From assembly GCA_014323545.1 (NCBI GenBank), contig CP058647.1, positions 1,838,001-1,902,000 on the forward strand: a DNA stretch of 64,000 nucleotides. The letters are read 5' to 3'. Origin of the DNA: Hyphobacterium sp. CCMP332 (lineage in GTDB: Bacteria; Bacteroidota; Bacteroidia; Cytophagales; CCMP332). This document shows, in pieces, positions 9,042-20,400 of the stretch. The notes under the pieces are model-generated. The model saw only the letters and a program-made list of their open reading frames with translations, had not been told where the DNA came from and searched no databases. Both the position numbers and the translations under genes were made by a program. Each line of letters starts with the position of its first letter. The stretch's first letter is position 1.

Positions 9042-10030
9042 AGCTTAAGCTCCATAAGCAAATCCAGCAGTTTTTCCTTTATATGGCTATTTTGTTTTTC
9101 AATCTTTTGAAACAGAGAATCGTGCTTGAAATATTCGTCGAGTAAAAGCGTATTGAACATCTCAGTAAGTTGGGAATTTTCTGGAGCTACATTGATTTTA
9201 TTGACTTTCCCCTTTTCCAAATCAAAATGCACGAGAAAGGGTTTGTTTTCAAATGAAATGGAAAGGTCTATGCTTGTTTTTGGAGAGTTTCCAAAGACCC
9301 AATCTTCTTGGTCATATTTAGACTTTACTTTTTTATTAATTTCTGAAATTGATTTCTTATCAAAACCAAAGATCATCTGGGCCTTGAAATGCGACTTCAA
9401 ATGATCTAAAAAGAAAAGGATAAATTCATCCACTGAAATATCCAATCCATGTTGGTTGATATTTGTTACCGGCACCTTTTTAGATTGAATAGCAGATGAA
9501 CTCACTTTGTTCCAAGGGTGATTTAAGGCTACACTCACTTTTTGTAAATCAGCATTAAACAGCAAAGTAGCGTGGCTTATCATTTGATCACCGGAAAGGT
9601 GCTGGGCATTACCGGAAATTTTTAAGTTGTCGATTAAAATATCGTTGCGATCATTGCTGTGCGCTTTAATCTTTAGGGCATTGAGAAATTCTATTATTGG
9701 TTTATTGAAAACGCCAAAGTTTGAAACCCATTCAGATTTTCGTGGAGTGAAATATGAGAAGTTTATATTGCCGAGATCGTGATAGACAGTACCACCACCG
9801 GAAACACGTTTATTTATTGAAATATCATTTTCTCTGCAAAATCTAAGATTGGCTTCAGCCCAAATGCTTTGATTTTTACCACAAACAATCGAAGGTTTAT
9901 TTCTGTAAACAAAGATTAAATTCTTTTTGAAATCTTTTTTTTGATTCTCAAGTAAAAACTCCTCTGTAGCCAGATTGAAAGTGGGATCAAAGATTTTGTC
10001 TTGATAAATAATTAGAAAATCGCCTTTCAA
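9038..10030 (-). CDS. lplA: Lipoate--protein ligase
   Basis: Attaches free lipoate to the lipoyl domains of 2-oxoacid dehydrogenases and the glycine cleavage H protein through a lipoyl-AMP intermediate. The 330-residue product has the catalytic domain motif RVSGGGTVYHDLGN at about 75-88, which binds the lipoyl-adenylate, and the DNLKISGNAQ segment with the conserved lysine at about 153; a C-terminal accessory domain follows. With lipB at the left edge, the organism appears to have both salvage and de novo lipoylation. It lies 4 bp after the stop of yaaA and is probably cotranscribed. The stop overlaps that of the convergent gene ending at 9041. Confidence 0.92.
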   Translation of the reverse strand: MKGDFLIIYQDKIFDPTFNLATEEFLLENQKKDFKKNLIFVYRNKPSIVCGKNQSIWAEANLRFCRENDISINKRVSGGGTVYHDLGNINFSYFTPRKSEWVSNFGVFNKPIIEFLNALKIKAHSNDRNDILIDNLKISGNAQHLSGDQMISHATLLFNADLQKVSVALNHPWNKVSSSAIQSKKVPVTNINQHGLDISVDEFILFFLDHLKSHFKAQMIFGFDKKSISEINKKVKSKYDQEDWVFGNSPKTSIDLSISFENKPFLVHFDLEKGKVNKINVAPENSQLTEMFNTLLLDEYFKHDSLFQKIEKQNSHIKEKLLDLLMELKL

Positions 10031-10034
10031 GCCA

Positions 10035-10802
10035 TCAATCTCTTAAAAACACTATTTTATTTTCAGAGCTTTCTTTTTCAGAATAATAATAACCATCTCT
10101 ATCAAAGCTTTTGATATCTTCGATGGTATTTATTTTATTATCTATGATATATCTGGCCATTTGGCCTCTGGTTTTCTTTGCGAAGAAACTTAAAACCTTA
10201 TACTCTCCATTTTTAAAATCCTTAAAGTCTGCTTTTACGATTTTTGCCTTTATCTTCTTGCTGTCTACAGCATTAAAATATTCATTGGATGCAATATTTA
10301 ACAATTCCAAAGAGCCACTATTTTCTATGGCCTCATTGAGTTTTTTATAAAGTTTGTCTTTCCAGAACTCATATAAATTATTTCTACGACCAACTTTCAG
10401 ATCTGTACCCATTTCCAGTCGATACGGTCTGATTAAATCAAGTGGTTTAAGTAATCCGTGAAGACCCGATAAAATTCTCAAATGATTTTGAGCAAAGCTC
10501 AAATCTTCGGGATTCAAAGTTTCCGCTTCCAAGCCAAGATATACATCACCTTTAAAGGCCATTAAAGCTTGTTTAGAAGTACCCGTGTCAAATTCAGGCT
10601 CCCAGTCCTGATAGCGTTCGTAGTTTAATTCAACAAGACTTTTGCTGATGTCCATCAAAAGTCCGATTTTCTTCTTTGAAGTTTTTTTCAATCGGGCCAT
10701 TATTTTACCTGACTCATCTACGAAATCAGGCTTGGTATATTCCTTAGTACTTGTCTGGCTTTCAAAATCCAGGGTTTTTGCCGGAGAAATAACGCTAATC
10801 AT
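10035..10802 (-). CDS. yaaA: YaaA family peroxide-stress protein (DUF328)
   Basis: A 255-residue cytoplasmic protein of normal length for the YaaA family. In E. coli, YaaA limits intracellular free iron and DNA damage during peroxide stress and is under OxyR control; a DNA-binding helix-hairpin-helix fold has been described for the family. The characteristic N-terminus MISVISPAKTLDF, the central LRILSGLHGLLKPLDLIRPYRLEMGT and the C-terminal FFAKKTRGQMARYI are all present. It is the first gene of a two-gene unit with lplA and divergent from rnd across 72 bp. No OxyR-like site was recognised. Confidence 0.92.
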   Translation of the reverse strand: MISVISPAKTLDFESQTSTKEYTKPDFVDESGKIMARLKKTSKKKIGLLMDISKSLVELNYERYQDWEPEFDTGTSKQALMAFKGDVYLGLEAETLNPEDLSFAQNHLRILSGLHGLLKPLDLIRPYRLEMGTDLKVGRRNNLYEFWKDKLYKKLNEAIENSGSLELLNIASNEYFNAVDSKKIKAKIVKADFKDFKNGEYKVLSFFAKKTRGQMARYIIDNKINTIEDIKSFDRDGYYYSEKESSENKIVFLRD

Positions 10803-10874
10803 TTTTGCTAATATTATAATTTGTTTTGCTTGTACAATTCTTTGCTAAATTAACAGTCTTAATTAAAATTTGAT

Positions 10875-11957
10875 TTGCCTTATCAATATATTGATTCAAA
10901 AGAATCATTAATCAATGTACTCCCGAAATTATCAAAAACTTCCGAGTTAGGGCTTGACCTTGAATTTGACAGAAATTCATACGGCTATGGCTTTGTATTA
11001 TGTCTAATTCAAATTGCGACATCGGATGAAGTATTACTAATTGATCCCTTTGAGATTGATGATTTAAGTCCTTTATGGCAGGTTTTTGAAAACCCCAATA
11101 TTCAAAAGGTAATTCATAATGCATCCGAAGACATTTTACTTTTAAAGAGAAACGACTGCAAACCAAAGAATATCTGGGATACCGAAAAAGCGGCAATGAT
11201 ATTAAACCATTCCAAGACTGGCTTGAGCAATTTATTAATAGAATATTTTCAGGTCGAACTCAATAAAAAAGTTCAAAGAACAAATTGGAGAAAACGACCC
11301 TTAAGTTCTGAGCAACTGCAATATGCACTTGAAGATGTCAAATTACTTTTACCCTTAAAAAAAGAATTGGAATTGAGTGTAAAACGAGCGAAACGGGAAA
11401 CCTGGATTAAAGAAGAAGGGAAAATACTTGAAGCGTTGGAAGAAAAGGATAACCCGCTACCTTATTTAAGATATAAGGAAAGCAATAAATTGGATTCGGA
11501 GCAGAAAAACAGACTTCGCAACTTTTATTTTTTAAGAGAAAAATGGGCAGAATCAATGAATAAACCGCCCTTTCAGGTATTATCGAATGATCTCCTCGTG
11601 AAATACAGTAAGTCGAAAATCTCCGATTCAAAAGAATGGCTCGATTTGAAAGGCATGAACCCACAGTTCAAAAATAAAAATGCATATAAAGAGTATCTTT
11701 CTGAAATAGAACAAAAGCATAATTCCATGCCTCGAAATGAAAATAAGCACTGGTATAAAAACGTTGAACTGGAAAAAGCTTTAAAAAATATCCGGGAAAA
11801 GATTAAAGAAGAATACGGGGAGCAATGCACCAAACTTATACTAAGCCAAACACTTATCAATGATATTTTAAAAGAAGGCTCTGTTGTGAACATCAAATCT
11901 TATGCAAAACGAATAATTTTGGAAAAAGCGGACGATATTGGATTAAAATTGAACTGA
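10875..11957 (+). CDS. rnd: Ribonuclease D
   Basis: A 3'-5' exoribonuclease of the DEDD family that trims tRNA and other structured RNAs. Motif I is ELGLDLEFD (D28, E30), motif II IHNASEDILLL (D86), and motif III YALEDVKLLLP (Y150, D154). An HRDC nucleic-acid-binding domain follows at about 208-285. Translation starts at a TTG (10875): the in-frame stop at 10860-10862 leaves only five codons before it and no ATG, and the resulting N-terminus MPYQYIDSKESL fits the family. It is followed after 5 bp by the NRDE gene. At 360 residues it is in the usual size range. Confidence 0.93.
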   Translation: MPYQYIDSKESLINVLPKLSKTSELGLDLEFDRNSYGYGFVLCLIQIATSDEVLLIDPFEIDDLSPLWQVFENPNIQKVIHNASEDILLLKRNDCKPKNIWDTEKAAMILNHSKTGLSNLLIEYFQVELNKKVQRTNWRKRPLSSEQLQYALEDVKLLLPLKKELELSVKRAKRETWIKEEGKILEALEEKDNPLPYLRYKESNKLDSEQKNRLRNFYFLREKWAESMNKPPFQVLSNDLLVKYSKSKISDSKEWLDLKGMNPQFKNKNAYKEYLSEIEQKHNSMPRNENKHWYKNVELEKALKNIREKIKEEYGEQCTKLILSQTLINDILKEGSVVNIKSYAKRIILEKADDIGLKLN

Positions 11958-11962
11958 TATTT

Positions 11963-12727
11963 ATGTGTCTGGTTGTATTTTCATATCGGGAAAACGGTTC
12001 ATTCCTTTTAGCAGGGAACAGGGATGAATTTTATAACAGAGAGACAAAAAAAGCGGAATTTTGGGATGATATTCCCGGTTTAATTGCCGGCCGCGACCTG
12101 AAAGCAGGTGGCACCTGGTTAGGTCTTGATCAATATGGGAATATTGCCGTCTTAACGAATTATCGTCATCCAAAATATTTTAAGGAAGCAGAGAAATCGA
12201 GGGGGGAATTGATCACTGAATTTTTTAAAAACCCAAATGCTATAGATGCATTTTCAAATAATCTCAAGAAGAATTCAGAACATTACAATGGTTACAATTT
12301 GATCTTTGGTAACCCGCGAAACAAAATATTATACTTTTCGAATGTCAGCGCAGAATTAGCTGAAATTAAATTTGGAATTCACGGCCTAAGCAATGCCTTT
12401 TTGAATACGCCATGGCCTAAAGTGGAAAATACAAAAGAAAGATTTGAAATTGAAGTAAAGGCTGATTACAATGAGACTTCCAGCGAGAAAATATTTAGTA
12501 TATTAAATGATACCAAGGAGGCACCGACTGAAAAATTACCGGATACCGGTGTCGATATAGATTTGGAGAAAAAACTATCTTCTCCTTTTATTAAAATGGA
12601 AGGTTATGGAACCAGATGTTCGACTATCATTAGTATTTCTGAAATTGGGAATATAGAATTCACCGAAAGAAGCTATGAAAATGATACCGATAAGTTTATT
12701 GATACATCATTCAGTTTCTTCCTCTGA
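11963..12727 (+). CDS. NRDE family protein (TANGO2-like)
   Basis: A 254-residue member of the NRDE/TANGO2 family. It begins MCLVVFSY and carries the defining NRDE motif at 19-22 in LAGNRDEFYNRET, followed by the conserved GRDLKAGGTWLGL segment. The fold resembles N-terminal-nucleophile hydrolases with Cys2 as potential nucleophile, but the role is not established in bacteria; work on animal and yeast homologues links the family to heme or lipid handling. It is 5 bp after rnd and likely cotranscribed. Its last 21 bases overlap the convergent M28 peptidase gene. Confidence 0.9.
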   Translation: MCLVVFSYRENGSFLLAGNRDEFYNRETKKAEFWDDIPGLIAGRDLKAGGTWLGLDQYGNIAVLTNYRHPKYFKEAEKSRGELITEFFKNPNAIDAFSNNLKKNSEHYNGYNLIFGNPRNKILYFSNVSAELAEIKFGIHGLSNAFLNTPWPKVENTKERFEIEVKADYNETSSEKIFSILNDTKEAPTEKLPDTGVDIDLEKKLSSPFIKMEGYGTRCSTIISISEIGNIEFTERSYENDTDKFIDTSFSFFL

Positions 12728-14332
12728 TTCGTTTTGATCCAGCTCAAAACGCCCATCAATATTTGCGATTTCCCAGCTGGTGTAATAAATCAAACGCGCT
12801 CGTTTTTCCATGACATCGAATCGAATTTTTTCAACAGTATCGCTTCTTTGATGATAGTCATCGTGTGAGCCATTGAAATAAAAAATAACTGGGATATTAT
12901 TTTTAGCAAAATTGTAATGATCTGATCTTTTATAGAAATTATTGGGGTCATCCAGTCTATCGTATTCAAAATCCAAGTCGAGCTTTTCTGTTTTTTTATT
13001 AACACGCTCATGAAGTTTTTTTAATTGTGATGACAATCGACCCGAACCAATGGTATAAATATAATTCTCATTGTCTTTGTGGTCATCATCAATACGACCG
13101 ACCATATCAATATTGACATTGCAAATAATATCTTTTAAAGGAATTACAGGATCATAGTCAGTAAAATATTTTGAACCAAGTAGTCCTTTTTCCTCTCCTG
13201 TGACGGCCATAAAAAGGACATTCTTTTTTGGCAAAATTCCATTGTCTCTTGCAAGTGCAAAGGATTCGGCTATTTCCATCAATGTAACAGTTCCAGAGCC
13301 GTCATCGTCTGCACCATTGAATATTCCTTCTTCATCGTAGCCGATATGATCATAATGCGCAGTTAAAACCACGGTTCCCGCAGCAGAATCCGAACCTTTT
13401 AAAAAACCCAGGACATTTGAAGCGATAACATCTTCCAATTCATATTGGGTCTTTATTTTCACATGCTTACCGGTTTCAATTGTAAGGATTTCATTCGATA
13501 AAATTTTGTTTTTGTAATTGTTGAGGTCTTCGTTTTTTGAAGTGCTGATGTTCTCAAATAAAGACTCGGGCATGAATATTCCACCGTATCTTGAACTCAT
13601 ATTGAGATCTCTGTTTTCGGGCAAAAGCAATTTTTCGGAAAATATATAATTTCTTTTTTCCACAAGATAATCGGCAAATAAAGAATCGGGTAATAGAAAT
13701 ATAATTTCAACGGCACCAAGCTTTTTTGCCAATCTTGCCTTTTTCAACCAGCCGTACCTACCGCTCCAAATGCTTGGAGTTTCATTTCCTGAAAGAAAGT
13801 AAGTGCTGTCATCAAATTGAGGTTCGCCCCAAAGCGCTATTGCTACCTTGCCATCAAGGTTTTTATTTGAATGTTCAGCGATTTTCTCACTCTCGATTCC
13901 ATATCCAATAAATTCGGTTTCCAGATTGATTGTGCTATCCCTGTAGATAGAATAACAGTAAAAATTATTCATGAAATTGCATTTAAAATCATCAAATGAT
14001 ATTTGAACATCATTTAACCGAGCTTTTTGAAGATCAATATTTTGATAGTAACTTTTTCCGATGGGACTTTCAACAATTTTTGACAAGCCCAGATCGCTAA
14101 AATGATTTGTAATATACTCCGCGGCTAATTGTTGTCCTCTGGACCCTGTATTTCTGCCTTTTAATTCATCGGAAGCAATTACTTTAAGGTGGTTATTGAG
14201 TTCTTGTGAAGAAATCTCTTTACCAAAATCATAACCAGACGGGTTGTTTGACCCCTTTGAAACAAAAAAAATGGCAACAAAAGCCATTATTATTACGTAA
14301 ACTCGCATAAAAAAAACATATTTGGACTTCAA
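12707..14332 (-). CDS. M28 family zinc aminopeptidase with PA-like insertion, exported
   Basis: A 541-residue M28 peptidase. The N-terminus has a hydrophobic stretch (VYVIIMAFVAIFFV) acting as signal or anchor; translation could begin at the first ATG (14332) or at the MRVYV codon eight positions on. A PA-like domain occupies roughly residues 140-285. The dinuclear zinc site is complete: H326 in LTAHYDH, D342 in NGADDDGSG, E380/E381 in TGEEKG, D409 in NIDMVG and H472 in RSDHYNF. Periplasmic or surface release of N-terminal residues from peptides is expected. The acidic C-terminal tail (QNESEEETE) is coded by the part overlapping the NRDE gene. Confidence 0.92.
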   Translation of the reverse strand: MKSKYVFFMRVYVIIMAFVAIFFVSKGSNNPSGYDFGKEISSQELNNHLKVIASDELKGRNTGSRGQQLAAEYITNHFSDLGLSKIVESPIGKSYYQNIDLQKARLNDVQISFDDFKCNFMNNFYCYSIYRDSTINLETEFIGYGIESEKIAEHSNKNLDGKVAIALWGEPQFDDSTYFLSGNETPSIWSGRYGWLKKARLAKKLGAVEIIFLLPDSLFADYLVEKRNYIFSEKLLLPENRDLNMSSRYGGIFMPESLFENISTSKNEDLNNYKNKILSNEILTIETGKHVKIKTQYELEDVIASNVLGFLKGSDSAAGTVVLTAHYDHIGYDEEGIFNGADDDGSGTVTLMEIAESFALARDNGILPKKNVLFMAVTGEEKGLLGSKYFTDYDPVIPLKDIICNVNIDMVGRIDDDHKDNENYIYTIGSGRLSSQLKKLHERVNKKTEKLDLDFEYDRLDDPNNFYKRSDHYNFAKNNIPVIFYFNGSHDDYHQRSDTVEKIRFDVMEKRARLIYYTSWEIANIDGRFELDQNESEEETE

Positions 14333-14444
14333 ATATCAATATTTTTAAGTTAGAACAATTACCTTTTGAATATTTGGTGTATTAAAGTATGGAATGTGCA
14401 GATGTGTGTTGGCTTCATAAAACATCTCATTACTTAAGAAATAT

Positions 14445-17400
14445 ATGTTAAAAAGGCTCTACTTACTATTTTTATTCATTGGATTTATATCCTTTAATAG
14501 TTCTCTTTTTGGCCAGTGTGGTCTTTTGTCTGGAGGAACGGATGAAACATTCACCACATCAGGTGCCTGCGGCCCCACAACGGTAACTTGGAGAATAGCA
14601 TATGATTTTAGTGCTCCAGTGGATCCGTCAAAAGTATATATTAGATTTAACTGGCAAGATCCTGGCACTAATAGGAGTACATTTTTAGCTACTCAAACTG
14701 GTCCTTTAACTTATGAAGCTACAGGTACTTTTCCTTATCCTGCCGGTGCGGTTTGCGTCTATGAACCTTTTGTTGCATTACACTATGATCTAAATGGCGA
14801 TGGAAATATTGCACCGGATGCCTGTGGTTCTTCGGTGGTACAAAAAACCTTAACTTCCTGGTCAGATGATAATACGAATACTGGGATATTAGCAATTAAT
14901 CCTGTTTTGCAACAAGTTTGCTATGAAGATTCCACTACTGGCTTTCAATTTCAGGATGCTACATTTCCTAATTGTGATATTTCAGTTGAACCAGACAGAC
15001 CAAATCAATTAACTCGTTGGGTGCAGTTTATTTATGGATCAGGCCCCGGGCCTCATATTCCAAATGTTTCCATCGACACAGGAGGCGGAACTGTTGTCTT
15101 AACTGATGGAGCCGGCAATCTAACCGCTGCAGCACCTTTTGCCGGGCCCATAATTGAAATTCCTCCTTTAGTATTACAGGCTAATTTGAATGAATTGACC
15201 TATCCTATAAGTCACCCGGCAGCTGGAGCGGCAAACGTGGGTGATGTATTTGAAGTGACTTTACGAAACTGGAATATTTGTAATCCATACGATACCTTGC
15301 AATTTGATGGAATGCCGCCAACTGATCCTGTCAATGGTGATTTCCCTTCTATAACGACAACAGCCGAACTTGAAATAATAGGACCAACCCCCGCAATGGC
15401 AGGCCCTGATCAGGGAGTTTGTGGAAATTCAACAAATCTTGCTGGAAATGCTATTGTTAATGGAATCGGTACCTGGAATCAAATTTCTGGTGGTCCCTTA
15501 TTAAATATTACTAATGCAAATAACCCAACTACAAGTGTTAATATAACGGGTTCAAATTATGGTACTTACCTTTTGGAATGGAGTTCTACATTAGGTACTT
15601 GTGCATCAGGTCGTGATACTGTAGAAATAACCTTTTTTGAACCACCTTCTAGTTCAAACGCAGGACCTGATCAGGATGTATGTGGAAATAGCACAACTCT
15701 TGCAGCCAATAACCCGGCAGTAGGAATAGGTGAATGGTTTGTAGTAGGAGGTCCGGGCGGCACATCATTTTCAAATACATTAAGTCGTAATTCTACTTTT
15801 TCCGGGAATTTTGGAACACATACACTCGAATGGAGAATAGATAATGGATCCTGTCCAGATGAAGTATCTCAAGTACAAATAACCTTTGAAGAAGCGCCGA
15901 CTGCCTCTGCCGCAGGATTGGATGACACGACCGTATGTAATGATTTGACCTATGTCATGCAGGGAAACAACCCTGCAGTTGGTACAGGTACCTGGACAAA
16001 AGTTTCTGGTCCCGGAGGGGCTGTTACATTTGCACCTAATGCAAATACTTTTAATGCAACAGCAACATTTCCTCAGTATACTACCGGGAGTCAGAGTTAT
16101 GTTTTGCGTTGGACAATATCTACCGGAACGGGAATCTGCCCGGATGAAACGGATGATGTCAGAATTCGTGTTTTTGAAACACCAACCGTTGCGAGCGTTG
16201 GCCCCAATTTTACACTTTGTGGCCTCACAACCAATCTAAATGGAAACACAGCTTTGGTTGGTGAGGGTACTTGGACCAGACAGTTTGGTCCCGGTACAGC
16301 GAGTTTTGTCGATGAAAATGACCCGACAACAAGTGTTACAGTAACTACATCCGGATTTTACAGATTTAGATGGACGATTGAGAACGGAAATTGTGCTCCA
16401 ACATTTGCCATTGTTGATGTGCAGTTTGATCCACCACCGACTACCCCTATGGCTGGGCCGGATGACTCTATTTGTAATGTATTGACTTACATGCTTCAGG
16501 GTAATAATATAACCAATGGCGATGGTGGTTGGATTCAAAGTGGTGGACCTGCGGTAATTTTTGCGCCGGATACCACTGATAGAAATGCTACTGTCACTTT
16601 TCCATCAGATGGAACTTATGAATTTGTATGGGCTTCTTTCCTGCCTCCTGCATGCGTTACACTTTATGATACTGTCGTTATAAGAGTTTTCCAATTTCCT
16701 TCACCTGCATCAATTGTCACGGCAGATCCGACTTCAACTTGTAATTTAACCGGCATACCAATTTCTGCAGTAGCTCCTGCTATTGGATTCGGGCAATGGT
16801 ACCAACTCACAGGGCCCGGAACACTTACAATTGCTGATTCGGTAAATAACAATACTACAGTAGATGCTCCGGTTTCAGGTACTTATGAAATCCTTTGGGA
16901 GGTGACTAACGGAAATTGTTCTCCTCCACAACGCGACACCTTAACATTGATATTAGAATCACCGACACCTTCTGTGGCCGGCAATGATACTTCTGTATGT
17001 GCTTCATTTGACACATTAAATGCAAACACACCTAGTGTCGGAACCGGAACCTGGTCTGTTGTTGGCCAACCGGGAGGAGGAACATTTACTTTTGATGACC
17101 CAAACAAACCCAATGCGCGATTTGATTTAACAAATGGTGTATTTGGAACCTATACATTAAGATGGACAATATCTAATGCTGGTTGTACGGATGAAACATC
17201 AGATGTAATGATTACATTTTTTGATAATCCAACGCCTGCAAGTGTAATTGCGGATTTTCAAATTTGTGCCGATACTGCCCAATTGGGAGCAGTTACACCA
17301 ACAGTAGGTACAGGACAATGGCAATTGATTACCGGAACAGGACCTGTTAGCTATAATCCTAATGCTAACGATCCAAACGCAATTGTAAGCGTTCCGCCAA

Positions 17401-20400
17401 TTTCGGATTTTGAAGTTTATGAATTTGAGTGGACCACTTCAAATGGCGTATGTTTAGATACCAAGGATACGCTGGAAGTAACATTCTTTGAAATTTCCAC
17501 GACACCGGCTGCAGGATCTGATTTTGAAGTTTGTAATACAATTACAAATCTATCGGGAAATACTATTACAATTGGGACAGGCCAATGGAATTTTGTTAGT
17601 GGCCCGGGTCCATTAAACATTAGCACAGCGGCTTCGCCAACAACCAGTATTGATATTCCGGGTTTTGTAAATGATTCAGATACCTTCTTCGTGGAATGGT
17701 CTTCGGTTAATGGGAATTGTGTGACATTAAGAGATACTGTAAGAGTAATATTCCACGATGATCCGACTACCTCAAATGCCGGAGCACCAATCAATATTTG
17801 TGCTGACACAGCTCAATTGGGGGCAAACTCTCCAGCAATTGGTTCCGGTCAATGGATAATATCTTCGGGTTCCGCGACACTTGATAATAATACTGATCCA
17901 AATACAATTGTAAGAGCGAATCCATTTGGAGGAGATTCCTCAATTGTAGTTCTTACATGGAGGATTAGCAATGGAAATTGTACACCTTCAGATGATAATG
18001 TACAGGTGGTCTTTTATAAGAATCCAACGGTTGCTGATGCAGGTACGGCAGATTCAATTTGTGCATTGACTTATACTTTAGGAGGAAATTTTGATGCAAT
18101 AGGTAAAGGAACCTGGAGAAGGATTACCGGTACCGGACCTGTATCTTTTGTAGACGATTCTGACTTCAATACAGATGTAACCGTTCCTGCTTATGAAACC
18201 TATACATTTGAATGGGCAATTAGCAATGGCGTTTGCCAAACAACCAGAGATACGGTTGCCATAAGATTTGATGAATTTCCTTCATCGGCAGATGCCGGAG
18301 CGGATGATACTGTTTGCGCATTGACTACTAAATTGGATGCGAATAATCCATTGGTAGGAAATGGTATTTGGTCTGTGGTTGCTCAACCAGGAGGATCTAA
18401 TGTAACATTTAACGATGTTACTCAAACTACTTTTGATGATTCAATCACTGTTGATATTGTTGGATCATATACTTTAGAATGGACTATTTCAAACGGTGCT
18501 TGTGCCGATTCTTCAGATCAGGTTACTATTATTTTTGCAGCATCAAATACAAATACCGGAGTAGCCGGTGATTCCACAGTTTGTTTAAATGATAATAATC
18601 TGGTTTACACCGTTCCTTTTGTTGCGGGAACTACATATGAATGGTTTTTCCCTGCTACAGTAAATCTTCAATTTGGAGGTGGCATTAATGATAATTTTGC
18701 GGTATTTGAATTTCCAAATGCAGGACCCCAGGAGATTAAAGTATTACCAACTAATAATTTTGGTTGTCCATCAGATACACAGTCTACAATTGTAACTGTT
18801 TATACTTTTCCAACTTCATTTGCAGGAAATGATACAAGTATTTGTAGCGGAGCATCCGTAATAATTGGCGGAAGCCCGACAGCGACAGGGGGTTCAGGAT
18901 TTTACAATTATGTATGGTCTCCCTCCAGTGGTTTGGATGATGCAAATATTGCAAACCCTACTGCCAGTCCATTATTTACAAGAACATATTTTTTAAGTGT
19001 AGTGGATTCAATTGCAGGTTGCTTATCGTCTGTAGATACTATTACGGTCGGCATTGACCCTAGTCCTTCATCCACTTTGCTTGGATTAACTCCGTTTATT
19101 TGCGAAGAAGATACGGGAATTTTACAGATATTATTTGGTTCCGGAACCGGGCCATTTGCTGTTGAAATTACAAATGGTGTTGATACAACTCTTTACCCAA
19201 ATCTAACAAACGGCGATAGTATTTTTGTCGTGCCGGATTCAACACTTACATATCAGGTAGTTTCATTATTTGATTCTGCGACCGCTTGTACTGGTTCTTC
19301 TTTTAGTGGAGCGCCGATTATTAATGTTAGACCTCTTCCATCTGCTGTATTAACCACATTAGATACAATTATATGTGAAGGAGATGTGGCCAACCTAAGC
19401 TTGACAGTTTCTGGTCCTTCGCCGCAAATTTATACAATTGAATATGCTATCAATGGTTTGGATACAACAACAGTAAACCTATCCGGCTCTTCAACTAATA
19501 TTGCTGTTTTTCCCGATAGTTCTTCACTTTATACCTTGATCTCGGTCACGGATAATTTTAGAGGTTGTCGTGTTGATGCGCCTTCTGTACGATTTACGGA
19601 TAGTGTATTTGTACAAGTTGATTCACTTCCACGTGGGGTGATTACAGGTCAAGACACTATTTGTGTTGGGGATTCGGCGGCTGTAGTCGTAAACTTTAGC
19701 AGTGGCGATGGACCATATGATTTAACTATTCAAGGATTTGGTACTGTAAATAATTACAATAGTGGTGATACTATTTGGGTGAGTCCGACTTCAACTACAA
19801 ATTTCATTTTAACACAAGCCGCAGACTCCAATAGTTGCTCAACTACTTCAACTTCTCTTTTGACCGGGAATGCTTTAATAGTTGTAAACCCATTACCTGT
19901 TGCAAATTTAATTGGCGCAAATACAATTTGTATAGGGGACAGTACACCTCTTCAAATCAATGTGACTACAGGAACAAATCCGTTTGAGGTTGTTTTAAGC
20001 AACGGTGATACCATTAACAATTATGTAAATGGCAGTCAATATTATGTGTCCCCAATTGTAACTACAAATTACACTTTGGTTAGTGTTTTGGATTCAAATG
20101 GATGCTATACCTCAGCTCCTTCTTCAGACTTAACAGGAAATCCACAGGTTTCTGTAAACCCACTTCCAACCGCTCAAATTACTCAGGATGATACCATCTG
20201 TTTTGACGATGATGTCATTCTTACATTTAGTTTTACCGGAGCACTTCCATTTACATTTACTTTTAGAGATAATTCCAGAATGGTAGATAGTACATTATCC
20301 ACGGCCGGCGCATCAATAACCAGAAACGTATTGGTTAGCCCTGATACAACAACAATTTATTCTTTAGTGTCAGTAATTGACGCCAATGGTTGTATAGACA

